From: Pseudomonas sp. GL-B-19
GTDB taxonomy: Bacteria > Pseudomonadota > Gammaproteobacteria > Pseudomonadales > Pseudomonadaceae
Length of the DNA: 64,000 nucleotides
Direction of reading: 5' to 3'
Assembly: GCF_019956415.1 (NCBI RefSeq)
Contig: NZ_JAHBDK010000075.1
Location: 158,581 to 222,580, forward strand
The notes below the pieces were generated by a model. It saw only the letters and a program-made list of their open reading frames with translations. It did not search any database and had not been told where the DNA came from. Positions 27,456 through 35,202 of this stretch are shown in pieces; the stretch's first letter is position 1; each line of letters begins with the position of its first letter. Made by a program: the position numbers and the translations under genes.

Positions 27456-27602
27456 GTAGCAGTTGCCGAGCAGCGCGAGGCTGCGTCCGGCGACAAAGTC
27501 GTCGTACACCCTGCGAATGCGGTTTTTCTGTCACACCGCAGTGTCTGATTTTACGGCGACTTCGTCGCCGGACGCAGCCTCGCGCTGCTCGGCAGCTGCT
27601 AC
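27456..27602. repeat. Long-hairpin palindromic element, copy 3
   Basis: A 147-bp element starting GTAGCAGTTGCCGAGCAGCG, with arms of 50 bases that match at 47 positions. The three differences are transitions that leave G-T/G-U pairs on one strand. The inner stem GGCGACAAAGTC differs from the GGCTGCGAAGCAGTC of copy 2. It lies 16 bases past the nnrS stop and upstream of the 2Fe-2S gene, filling most of the 321-base gap. Confidence 0.88.
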
Positions 27603-27618
27603 GGGGTGGCTTGGGGCA

Positions 27619-28773
27619 CTAGACCCTTGGCGTGAACAAGATTGCCGTGTATCGCGTCAGGAACAGGCCAAACGCCGCGCACCACAGCAGCGCCGAGAGT
27701 CCCAGCCCTACCCCGGAAAACGGAACCAGCAACACCCGGCAGACGCCAGCGACGATCAGCAAGGCAAAGCCCAGCACCACGGTTTTCGACGGCTGCAACA
27801 GTCGCCCGGTGTGGCCAAGGCTGACGCGGGCAATCATCGCCAGGATCAACCCGCCGATGCCGCCCACGGCCAGCGCATGGGTGGCCAGACTTTGTTGTGA
27901 CATCAGCCCCGCATGCCACAGCGCCATCGCCAGCGCGGCCATCAGCAGCCAGGCATACGCCAGGTACAGCGACCACAGCAGTGGCACCCGCCAAATGCCT
28001 CGATCATGCCAGCGCCACAAACGCAGCAGATGCAAAGTGCCCATCAGCAGAAACAACGCTGCCAACCACACCCTCGGGATATCGTTCAAACCACTGGCGA
28101 AGGACACCGCCGCCAACAACGAACTCACCAGCAGGATTTTAGTGGGCAGCGGATGCGCCGCAGGCGTGGCGGGACGGTTCAAGCCGCGCTGAATGAAAAA
28201 CGGAATGACCCGCCCGCCAATCACTGTCATCAACGCCGCCACCAACCACAAGGCCGCCAGCACACCACGTCGCTGCAGCACGACGTCATCGGTAGCGATC
28301 CCCCATAGCGTCAACGCCTGGCAGCCGGCTATCAGGGCCACCACCAATAAAATCGGGTAGTTCTCGCGCTTGCCGGCCGCAACCAAATCCCGCCCCAACA
28401 TCCAGGCCAACAACGGTAGAAAAGGTGTCTGCAAAGCAATCAACAGGGGCGCCGGGATCGGCAGCAACCACGCCAATCGCGCCAGCAACCACACCAGCAC
28501 CAGCCCGATCAACGGCCAGCCGCTCAAGCCGGGACGCCCGGTCCAGTTAGGCACCGCCGTCAACAGAAACCCGGCGATGATGGCCGTGGCAAACCCGAAC
28601 GGCATCTCGTGCCGATGCCAGCTCAACATACCGCCCATCGGTTGCGCACCGGGCAAGCGGCCATACAGCCAAAGTGCCCAGATCGCCACAGCGACGGCCG
28701 CAAACACGGCGCCGGCGAAAAAGAACGGTCGAAATCCGAGGCTGAATACCGGGGCAGCGGCGATTTTTCTCAT
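27619..28773 (-). CDS. nnrS: NnrS family haem/copper membrane protein
   Basis: A 384-residue inner-membrane protein with about 12 hydrophobic segments. The opening SLGFRPFFFAGAVFAA and the HRHEMPFGFATAIIAGFLLTA segment are diagnostic of NnrS; the His residues fit a haem or metal site. NnrS proteins protect cells from nitric oxide stress and usually belong to NO-induced regulons. The ATG at 28773 comes one base after the TGA of the upstream small membrane protein, so the two genes form an operon. See the sigma-54 promoter and NorR-type sites upstream. Confidence 0.92.
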   Translation of the reverse strand: MRKIAAAPVFSLGFRPFFFAGAVFAAVAVAIWALWLYGRLPGAQPMGGMLSWHRHEMPFGFATAIIAGFLLTAVPNWTGRPGLSGWPLIGLVLVWLLARLAWLLPIPAPLLIALQTPFLPLLAWMLGRDLVAAGKRENYPILLVVALIAGCQALTLWGIATDDVVLQRRGVLAALWLVAALMTVIGGRVIPFFIQRGLNRPATPAAHPLPTKILLVSSLLAAVSFASGLNDIPRVWLAALFLLMGTLHLLRLWRWHDRGIWRVPLLWSLYLAYAWLLMAALAMALWHAGLMSQQSLATHALAVGGIGGLILAMIARVSLGHTGRLLQPSKTVVLGFALLIVAGVCRVLLVPFSGVGLGLSALLWCAAFGLFLTRYTAILFTPRV

Positions 28774-28774
28774 C

Positions 28775-29023
28775 TCAAGCCACCGCATGGGTCAGGCCTT
28801 TACCCAACCGATACTGAGCCAGCAGGCGCATGACGTAGCCAATCTTGATTAAGGTCGGCCCGATGATGGTCATGGCATGCATCGACACCAACACCACGAT
28901 CGGCAAATGACCGCCGTACAGGTAGGCGCCATAGATACCGGCCAACAGCATGGTCAGGCCAGCGCCGAGCACTTTGCTCGACAGGTTCAGAACGGTCAGA
29001 GGGTTATCGAAAAAATCGAACAT
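28775..29023 (-). CDS. ppyR: Small membrane protein, PpyR-like
   Basis: The 82-residue protein has two membrane helices (VLGAGLTMLLAGIYGAYLYG and VLVSMHAMTIIGPTLIKIGYVM), each near 20 residues, and a basic C-terminal tail. I recall PpyR of P. aeruginosa, described as affecting psl and pyoverdine genes, as a protein of this size next to nnrS and the flavohaemoglobin gene; the match is from memory. AGGAG lies 9 bases before the ATG. It is the first gene of the pair with nnrS and has its own sigma-54 promoter. The name is provisional. Confidence 0.65.
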   Translation of the reverse strand: MFDFFDNPLTVLNLSSKVLGAGLTMLLAGIYGAYLYGGHLPIVVLVSMHAMTIIGPTLIKIGYVMRLLAQYRLGKGLTHAVA

Positions 29024-29064
29024 TTTGCCGTACTCCTGAAGCGGGTCAGTTGTACGTTTTGAGT

Positions 29065-29080
29065 ATCAAGTCTCGTGCCA
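29065..29080 (-). promoter_or_regulatory. Sigma-54 (-24/-12) promoter for ppyR-nnrS
   Basis: On the minus strand, TGGCACGAGACTTGAT fits TGGCAC-N5-TTGCW except that TTGC reads TTGA. It lies about 40 bases upstream of the ppyR ATG, leaving a short leader with AGGAG. The arrangement with upstream activator sites supports it. Confidence 0.65.
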
Positions 29081-29121
29081 GGAATTTAACCCTTTTAAAT
29101 CAATATCTTGAGAAATATGAA

Positions 29122-29178
29122 GTCATATCGACCACACCGAAAAATAGTCTATATGACCTTACATCTAGTCACTTTGAC
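29122..29178 (-). promoter_or_regulatory. Three NorR/FhpR-type activator sites
   Basis: Three GT-N7-AC repeats are seen: GTCATATCGAC (29122-29132), GTCTATATGAC (29147-29157) and GTCACTTTGAC (29168-29178), spaced 25 and 21 bases apart, centre to centre. NorR-class regulators bind three such sites upstream of sigma-54 promoters of NO-detoxification genes. The sites lie 40-110 bases upstream of the -24/-12 promoter. No norR-like gene is in the window, so the regulator would be encoded elsewhere. Confidence 0.6.
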
Positions 29179-29277
29179 TTCTATTTCCATCAAGTTATCG
29201 ATCTACGGTCCAACTGATCGTCGACAGGCTGACTACGCTGATAGTCCAGCATGAGTAACCCGTAGAGGAGCACCACC

Positions 29278-29781
29278 ATGCAACGCGTGCAAAAACTGAC
29301 TCCCTGCCTTTGGTTCAACACTCAGGCCGAAGAGGCGGCGAAGTATTACTGTTCGATTTTCGATCATTCAAAAATCACCGGCACCACTCATTACGGCAAG
29401 GCTGGCCAGGAGGTTCACGGCATGCCTGAAGGCCTGGTGCTGACAGTCAGCTTTGAGCTCGATGGGCAACCTTTTACCGGCCTCAATGGCGGCCCCCATT
29501 TCAAGTTCAATGAAGCGGTTTCCTTTCAGGTCAACTGCCAGACACAGGAAGAAATCGACCATTACTGGGGCACGCTTTCCGCCGGTGGCGAGCCGCAGGC
29601 CCAGCAGTGTGGCTGGCTCAAGGACAAATACGGGCTGTCTTGGCAAATCGTCCCGATCCCGTTCATGGAGATGTTGAAAGACCCGAACACGACCAAGTCC
29701 CAGCGCGCCATGCAAGCCATGATGCAGATGAAAAAGCTCGACATCGCAGCCTTGCAACGAGCCTTTGACGGCGAGAGCTAA
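29278..29781 (+). CDS. VOC-family protein (PhnB/3-demethylubiquinone methyltransferase-like fold)
   Basis: The 167-residue protein belongs to the PhnB-like branch: LTPCLWFNTQAEEAAKYYCSIF opens the first unit, GLNGGPHFKFNEAVSFQVNC the second, and WGTLSAGGEPQAQQCGWLKDKYGLSWQIVP is the characteristic C-terminal part. Members are often annotated 3-demethylubiquinone-9 3-methyltransferase, which is not supported; no methyltransferase motif is present. GAGGAG precedes the ATG. An AraC regulator gene follows 35 bases later on the same strand. Confidence 0.88.
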   Translation: MQRVQKLTPCLWFNTQAEEAAKYYCSIFDHSKITGTTHYGKAGQEVHGMPEGLVLTVSFELDGQPFTGLNGGPHFKFNEAVSFQVNCQTQEEIDHYWGTLSAGGEPQAQQCGWLKDKYGLSWQIVPIPFMEMLKDPNTTKSQRAMQAMMQMKKLDIAALQRAFDGES

Positions 29782-29816
29782 TACACTCCAGGGCTGACCT
29801 GCCGAGGACGCTGACG

Positions 29817-30650
29817 ATGAAGCACGCCGCTGCCAAAAACGCTGACAAGGCCCCGCGCTTCTGGCGTGATGACGCCCTGCCCTTCATCGAAGCCCGCTCC
29901 ATCGCCGACGGTCGTGACGTCTGCTACACCCGGCACGCCCACGAGCACTTTTCCATCGGTGCGATCACTGCCGGGTGCAGCACCTACCTGCATGAGCAAG
30001 CCGCGTTTCAGGTCAGTACCGGCACCGTGGTGCTGATGAATCCGGACGACGTTCATGCCTGCAATCCGATCGACGACCAGCCATGGTCGTACCTGATGCT
30101 GTACGTCGAGACACCCTGGCTGACCGACTTGCAGCATCAGCTTGGCTTCAGCCAGGACTCGGCGTTTCGACGCTTTTCCACCACCCATACCCGCGATATC
30201 CAGCTGTTTACCGGCCTGAAAGGTCTGTACGAAATACTGGTCGATCCCCTGCAGGACGTGCTGTGCAAACACAGCGTGGCGGTGGAGTTTTTCACTGATG
30301 TACAACAGCGGCTCAACCCCGTTGACCAACCGCTGCGCGAACCCAATTTCAAGCTGGAACGCGCTGCTGACTACATCCGCGACAACTGCACGCAGCTGCT
30401 CAAGCTTGAGGACATTTGCGAGGCGGCTCAACTGTCGCCGTCGTACCTGATTCGCGCCTTCAAACAGCATTACGGCATGACGCCCCATGCGTTTCTGGTC
30501 AACCGACGTATCCAGTTCGCCCGCGATCAATTGCGCAGTGGCAAGTTGATTGCCGATGTAGCGCTGGAAGCAGGGTTTGCTGATCAGGCGCATTTTCAAC
30601 GGGCGTTTAAACAGCATCTGGCGGCGACACCGGGGCAGTATCGCGGTTAA
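29817..30650 (+). CDS. AraC-family transcriptional regulator
   Basis: The 277-residue regulator has an N-terminal cupin-like sensor (about 20-160, with HAHEHFSIGAITAG and VVLMNPDDVHACNP) and a C-terminal AraC domain (about 180-275) with two helix-turn-helices: QLLKLEDICEAAQLSPSYLIRAFK and ADVALEAGFADQAHFQRAFK. This branch of AraC proteins is commonly encoded beside LysE-family exporters. Here the nearest LysE gene is 3.9 kb away on the far side of the Fic-motif toxin gene. Confidence 0.9.
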   Translation: MKHAAAKNADKAPRFWRDDALPFIEARSIADGRDVCYTRHAHEHFSIGAITAGCSTYLHEQAAFQVSTGTVVLMNPDDVHACNPIDDQPWSYLMLYVETPWLTDLQHQLGFSQDSAFRRFSTTHTRDIQLFTGLKGLYEILVDPLQDVLCKHSVAVEFFTDVQQRLNPVDQPLREPNFKLERAADYIRDNCTQLLKLEDICEAAQLSPSYLIRAFKQHYGMTPHAFLVNRRIQFARDQLRSGKLIADVALEAGFADQAHFQRAFKQHLAATPGQYRG

Positions 30651-30823
30651 TGTTTTAACCTGGGCCCAGCCTTGCATGATTAAACATTCGTTACATATAC
30701 ACCAACCAATCTCTCCAACTATTTCTGAAGAATGAAACACGCCGTCATATAAGTGCGACGACACTTCTCCACGCATTCACTTAAGCTCGCCCCACACCGA
30801 AACCAGAAGACGGAGCTTCCAAC

Positions 30824-33800
30824 TTGAGTGATTTAAACAACACCCTCTTTCAATCTAAAAACCAACATCAAAAACAATTGATCACCGAAGCCATTTCCAA
30901 CTTTATCGGCGATCAAGGAGTAAAAGAAACCATTGAGTGGGAATGGGACCGCCTGGCAACTTCCCGGGTAGAAGACACCGATTTTGATGATCTGCATCGT
31001 CCGGGGGCTTTTAGTCTGGTGAGACTTATCCGGCATCCAGACTTTGTCAGGATTCGATCCGAACAATCTCTCCCACAACCAGTGGCCTTTTACGTCGATG
31101 AAAATGCTCGTATTTATTACGCCTACGAAAATCTCAGCAGCCACCAAAGTGAGGACACTCACGTCACCGTCCCTTACTTTTCCGCGGGTGTAGACATCAC
31201 CCAGCATTTCTCCGGTGTCGCGGATTTCGATGAAAGCCTTAGCCTGTTGGCCAGCATCGCAAAGATGACCGGCGGGATGGTTACGTCAAGCAAACAGATT
31301 ACAGTCGGTCAGTGGTTGCGCTTCCACGAATTGCCACTTCCCACCACTGAAGAAGGTGCCAATGAACTCATTGATTTACTCCATTTCGCCACCCTTCCCG
31401 AAAACTCACCGTATGAGAACTACTGGCAGTTGCTGGATTGCCCCGAGGACTCACCGTTCAAGCTGACGGAAGAAAACCGCGCAATCATTCGTCGAGTCAC
31501 AGAAGAAGAAACTGAAGGCTTGATCTCGTTGGCTGCGCTGTACGCTCGATCGGTGGTACTCGAAAGCGGTTCTCCAGACCGGGTACCTGCCCGACTGAGC
31601 CGTCTGATCGACAGCGCGGTAGTGTCTTCGGCCAATGGGCAAGCGTATATCGACGCTCTCGGCTGGTTCGCCGAAGACAAAGATCCCAAGCCGACAGAGC
31701 AGTTCATAGAGCAACTAATGATTGCAGTGATGCTGCTTGACCTTGACCCTGACGCCGACATTGCCAACACCACGTTTGCAGGCTTTGACTTGTACTCCAA
31801 GCGTTACTTGTTGAGCCGGCCAGCGCAGGTGCGCCGGCAACTGGAACTGCATCTGGTCGATACGCTCAGGCTCGACACCCTGATCGCACCGCTGGTGGCC
31901 GAGTTGATTCTGGGGGGGATGGCGCCGGAGTATCTGGCCCTGGATCTGCCGGAGAAATTGCGGATCGGTACCCCTGGCTGGGTCGTCTTCACCCAATCCG
32001 TGCACTTTGCAGAAGCTGTCGCCCCTGGTATTTCTCGAAGCATGGGCTATCAGCACTTGCTCGGTTTCAGTCGGCTGTCGAAGCTCTCCCCTCAACTGGA
32101 GGCAATGTTTGCTGCAACCTCGGCTGACCCGGTGATGACCTGGGCAGTGATGAACAACCTGATCACCCGGGACGTCGGGGGCAAACTGAGCCAGGAAGCC
32201 GTTACCCTCGCGTTTAGTAAATACAACCAGTACGTCGATTTGATAACGGATGCCGCGAGCAAACTTGGCAACCCATTACCCCATCGCAAGCCGCTGGCTC
32301 TAAAAGCACTGAAAGCAGAGATACCTGACTGTGACCCTGAGGAGCTCCTGGTTAAACATCGCGGCACGGGGGGTGGCGCAGGAAGGAAGGTATCGGTTAT
32401 CGATCTGTACTTGGGGGATGAACTTCACACCGAGGATTGGGACCGCCCCGGGGGAAACAGCATTTACCACTCATTCCCTCAACTGAGCAGCCTGTTTCCG
32501 ATTGCCGATATATACGAAGAAGCTATAGACAAATATTACAGAGAAACAACCGAGGCACTGACCAGCAACATAGTCATTGCACTGTCGCAATTAAAACCCG
32601 AAGACGCCGACTACGTAGAGTACGGCGCTCTTGATATTTATTGCATTCGACAATATACAAAAACCACCTTTTCAGCTGCACGACCAGGCATTGTGACTGA
32701 TCCTGTTGTTGCCCCGGGAACGACGGGGCGTTTTGGTGTCATCCTGTGTGCCAAATGGCGCGATAACGTTCGGTGTTATGAAGTTTTTCCATTAAGACTG
32801 GAATGCAATCCCAATCAACAACTTGAACCCCTGTTCCGTCCGCTGTTGGGTCGGAATCTGAATGACTTTGAGCCAGACGTTGCTCACCACAAAGTTATCG
32901 AGAACATACCGGTCGACGTAGACGCCTATCTTCAAAACCTTGAACCACGGGACAATGCCCATTCCAAAGTGTTTATCCGAAAGATCGGTGAACTCAAGGC
33001 GCCACTGAATGAAGCAGAGCCGGCATCTCCCCCCGCTTATTTGCGGTCGCCGCGCCAAAAGGCCATCGGCCAGCTAATGGCTGAAGAAAACCCATATTTC
33101 ACCGAAGATGAGCTGAAGCAATTGGGTTTCGATCAAACGGTACGAGAGCGGGCCATAGAAAAGACCGATGCGGTCTTCAATTCCATTCTCAACCTGATCA
33201 TTCCCTTCAAGGAGTGCATCGAGGAGCTGTCCTCGGGTGTTCCATCCAGGCAGAAGAGCGCAATCTCCGGGTGCGTCATGGACGCGGCACTGGTCGCTAT
33301 GTCGTTTGCAGCCGTGCCGGGAAAAATTGCCGCCACCACCGCCAAAACTGCAACCGTGGCTACCCGGCTATTGTCTGCTTCCAAAGTGCTCAGCCGGACA
33401 ATCCTCAGCCTGTTCAACCCACTGGACGGCCTGCCGCCATTGCTCCAGGGGGGCGGCAAATTACTGGGTAGAGGCGTGAAAAAACTCGGAGCGCATGCTC
33501 TGTCTGCCCCGCATCTGGCAAGGCAGCAATTGCGCTATTTGACCGGCGCGAACACCTATGATCTGCTCAGCGCCGTCGACCATACGGGCGCGGCAACGAA
33601 GATCCGTATGTCGCTGGACGCTGTCAGTCATGCACGCACGATTTTCAAGGCTGATGGCATCGAAACCGCCGACCAGGTGCTCAAGCATCTACGCGCACCT
33701 GATGCGAACCTGCTGAAGAACATTCCAGAACAAGAGCTTCAACATCTGCTGGAGCATTCACTGGTCGACATTGCCCTCAAGTCCGAACCTGCCTGGTTGC

Positions 33801-34483
33801 TCGAAGAAGTCCTGGACCCAGGCGTTGTCGACAGGCTGATCCGGCGTCAGGCTGAAAAGTTTTCCCTGACCAACCTGCGTCAGTTCCAGGAACACACAAC
33901 GTTGGCGGAAATCTTCCATGGCCTGCTGAAGGTAGAAAACAAAAATCTGAGGGCGATGAGCTTGCATCAGAGTGCCTTGATCGCCAAAGACCTTGGCAAG
34001 GCACCTTTCGACGGCATCCTTGATGAACTTACCTTTAATCCCAGTGGTTTAACTGGCGACAGTGAACGTGCCAACGCCTGGATTCTCAAGGCTTCCAACT
34101 CTCGAAACCAGGCGGACAACATTAGAGACGTGCTTGGAGAATACAGCGCCAACAACCTGCCCCTGACTTCCCCTTCGGTCTATAACGAATTGCATCGGCG
34201 TATCGCGCCCGAGGTGACGGGGAGTTTCCGTAGCCCGACCGCAGAGGCCCGTTATCCTTCAAATGTCTCGGGTGCGGCGCTGTTGGAAAAGCACCTCGCA
34301 ACACTTGATCCGGATCACCAGCATTTCGCGAAACAGATGCTGGGAGCATTCCTTGGCTACCACAGCTTTGTCGATGGCAATGGCCGTACCGCCCGTGCGA
34401 TCTACGCGATTGCAGAATTGAGGAAGGGTCGATTCACCCCGCTGAGTGTCGCGACCGAAAGCGCCTTGAGCGGTTTGAGTTGA
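30824..34483 (+). CDS. Large toxin-like protein with C-terminal Fic motif
   Basis: A 1219-residue protein with no signal peptide. The last 40 residues contain HSFVDGNGRTAR (H1180 to R1191), a good match to the Fic active site HPFxDGNGRxxR with P replaced by S; Fic domains transfer AMP or related groups to target hydroxyls. Residues about 812-850 form a hydrophobic Ala-rich stretch. The preceding 800 residues resemble, from memory, the long dermonecrotic-toxin-domain proteins common in Pseudomonas. The start is a TTG with GGAG eight bases before; no ATG is close. Base composition is lower in GC than its neighbours, suggesting acquisition. No immunity gene follows. Target and secretion route are not visible. 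Confidence 0.7.
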   Translation: MSDLNNTLFQSKNQHQKQLITEAISNFIGDQGVKETIEWEWDRLATSRVEDTDFDDLHRPGAFSLVRLIRHPDFVRIRSEQSLPQPVAFYVDENARIYYAYENLSSHQSEDTHVTVPYFSAGVDITQHFSGVADFDESLSLLASIAKMTGGMVTSSKQITVGQWLRFHELPLPTTEEGANELIDLLHFATLPENSPYENYWQLLDCPEDSPFKLTEENRAIIRRVTEEETEGLISLAALYARSVVLESGSPDRVPARLSRLIDSAVVSSANGQAYIDALGWFAEDKDPKPTEQFIEQLMIAVMLLDLDPDADIANTTFAGFDLYSKRYLLSRPAQVRRQLELHLVDTLRLDTLIAPLVAELILGGMAPEYLALDLPEKLRIGTPGWVVFTQSVHFAEAVAPGISRSMGYQHLLGFSRLSKLSPQLEAMFAATSADPVMTWAVMNNLITRDVGGKLSQEAVTLAFSKYNQYVDLITDAASKLGNPLPHRKPLALKALKAEIPDCDPEELLVKHRGTGGGAGRKVSVIDLYLGDELHTEDWDRPGGNSIYHSFPQLSSLFPIADIYEEAIDKYYRETTEALTSNIVIALSQLKPEDADYVEYGALDIYCIRQYTKTTFSAARPGIVTDPVVAPGTTGRFGVILCAKWRDNVRCYEVFPLRLECNPNQQLEPLFRPLLGRNLNDFEPDVAHHKVIENIPVDVDAYLQNLEPRDNAHSKVFIRKIGELKAPLNEAEPASPPAYLRSPRQKAIGQLMAEENPYFTEDELKQLGFDQTVRERAIEKTDAVFNSILNLIIPFKECIEELSSGVPSRQKSAISGCVMDAALVAMSFAAVPGKIAATTAKTATVATRLLSASKVLSRTILSLFNPLDGLPPLLQGGGKLLGRGVKKLGAHALSAPHLARQQLRYLTGANTYDLLSAVDHTGAATKIRMSLDAVSHARTIFKADGIETADQVLKHLRAPDANLLKNIPEQELQHLLEHSLVDIALKSEPAWLLEEVLDPGVVDRLIRRQAEKFSLTNLRQFQEHTTLAEIFHGLLKVENKNLRAMSLHQSALIAKDLGKAPFDGILDELTFNPSGLTGDSERANAWILKASNSRNQADNIRDVLGEYSANNLPLTSPSVYNELHRRIAPEVTGSFRSPTAEARYPSNVSGAALLEKHLATLDPDHQHFAKQMLGAFLGYHSFVDGNGRTARAIYAIAELRKGRFTPLSVATESALSGLS

Positions 34484-34511
34484 GGTTCGCTACCCGACGC
34501 TCCTAATGACT

Positions 34512-34536
34512 CCACACCTCGTTTGAAGGGGTGTGG
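34512..34536. terminator. Hairpin between Fic-motif gene and convergent LysE gene
   Basis: CCACACC at 34512 pairs with GGTGTGG at 34530, a 7-bp stem with an 11-base loop, between two gene ends. A short T run (TTT) follows on the plus strand only, so terminator strength is uncertain. Confidence 0.6.
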
Positions 34537-34538
34537 TT

Positions 34539-35126
34539 TCAGGAAAACATCAATCCGACCGCACACACTGCCAACAGCAACGCCATGGTCCGATTAAACA
34601 GGCGCATGCCCGCCGGGTTGTCCAGATAGCCACGCAAAAATGTCCCGGCGTACGCCCAACAGCCGACGGACACATAGCAGATCACCAGATACACCGCTGC
34701 AAACTGCCACACCAACCGCGCCTCGCCGTCTGCGACGAAGGCGCCCATCCCCGCCACGCAGGCCAGCCAGGCTTTCGGGTTGAGCCATTGCATGACCGCG
34801 CCATACACCATCGATGGCGCCTTTGCCGACGCCTTGGCATCGAGACGACCATCGTCCGCCGCCAGTTTCCAGGCCATGAACAACAAAAACGCCACGCCCG
34901 CCCATTGCACCACCCGCGTCAACGCTGGCCACAACCGTAATATTTCATGCAGCCCCAGGCCCATCAGCACCAGCAACAACACGAACCCCAGCGTTGCCCC
35001 TGCAACGTGACGTTGACTGGCGCGAAAGCCAAACTGCGCGCCCGAACTCAACGCCACAATATTCACCGGCCCCGGCGTTATGGACGCCACCAGTGCAAAC
35101 GTTGCCATGGAGATAATCAGACTCAT
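34539..35126 (-). CDS. LysE-family amino acid exporter
   Basis: The 195-residue inner-membrane protein has six hydrophobic segments. The first half holds the RhtB/LysE hallmark TPGPVNIVALSSGAQFGFRAS, and WLNPKAWLACVAG the second. Members export lysine, threonine, homoserine lactone or similar. It converges with the Fic-motif gene. Confidence 0.9.
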   Translation of the reverse strand: MSLIISMATFALVASITPGPVNIVALSSGAQFGFRASQRHVAGATLGFVLLLVLMGLGLHEILRLWPALTRVVQWAGVAFLLFMAWKLAADDGRLDAKASAKAPSMVYGAVMQWLNPKAWLACVAGMGAFVADGEARLVWQFAAVYLVICYVSVGCWAYAGTFLRGYLDNPAGMRLFNRTMALLLAVCAVGLMFS

Positions 35127-35202
35127 CGCACACCTTCTTCAATTCAGGGAAATCAGCGCTCACGGTACTGAGCACCCTGCCCCGCGTATTGAAGAAAACT
35201 GC

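Noticed and set aside
29024..29277. ANR/FNR box (TTGAT-N4-ATCAA) in front of ppyR
   Set aside because: No match with the required spacing; the region instead shows a sigma-54 promoter and GT-N7-AC sites.
34484..34538. Immunity gene for the Fic-motif protein
   Set aside because: Only 55 bases between the stop and the convergent LysE gene, containing a hairpin and no reading frame.
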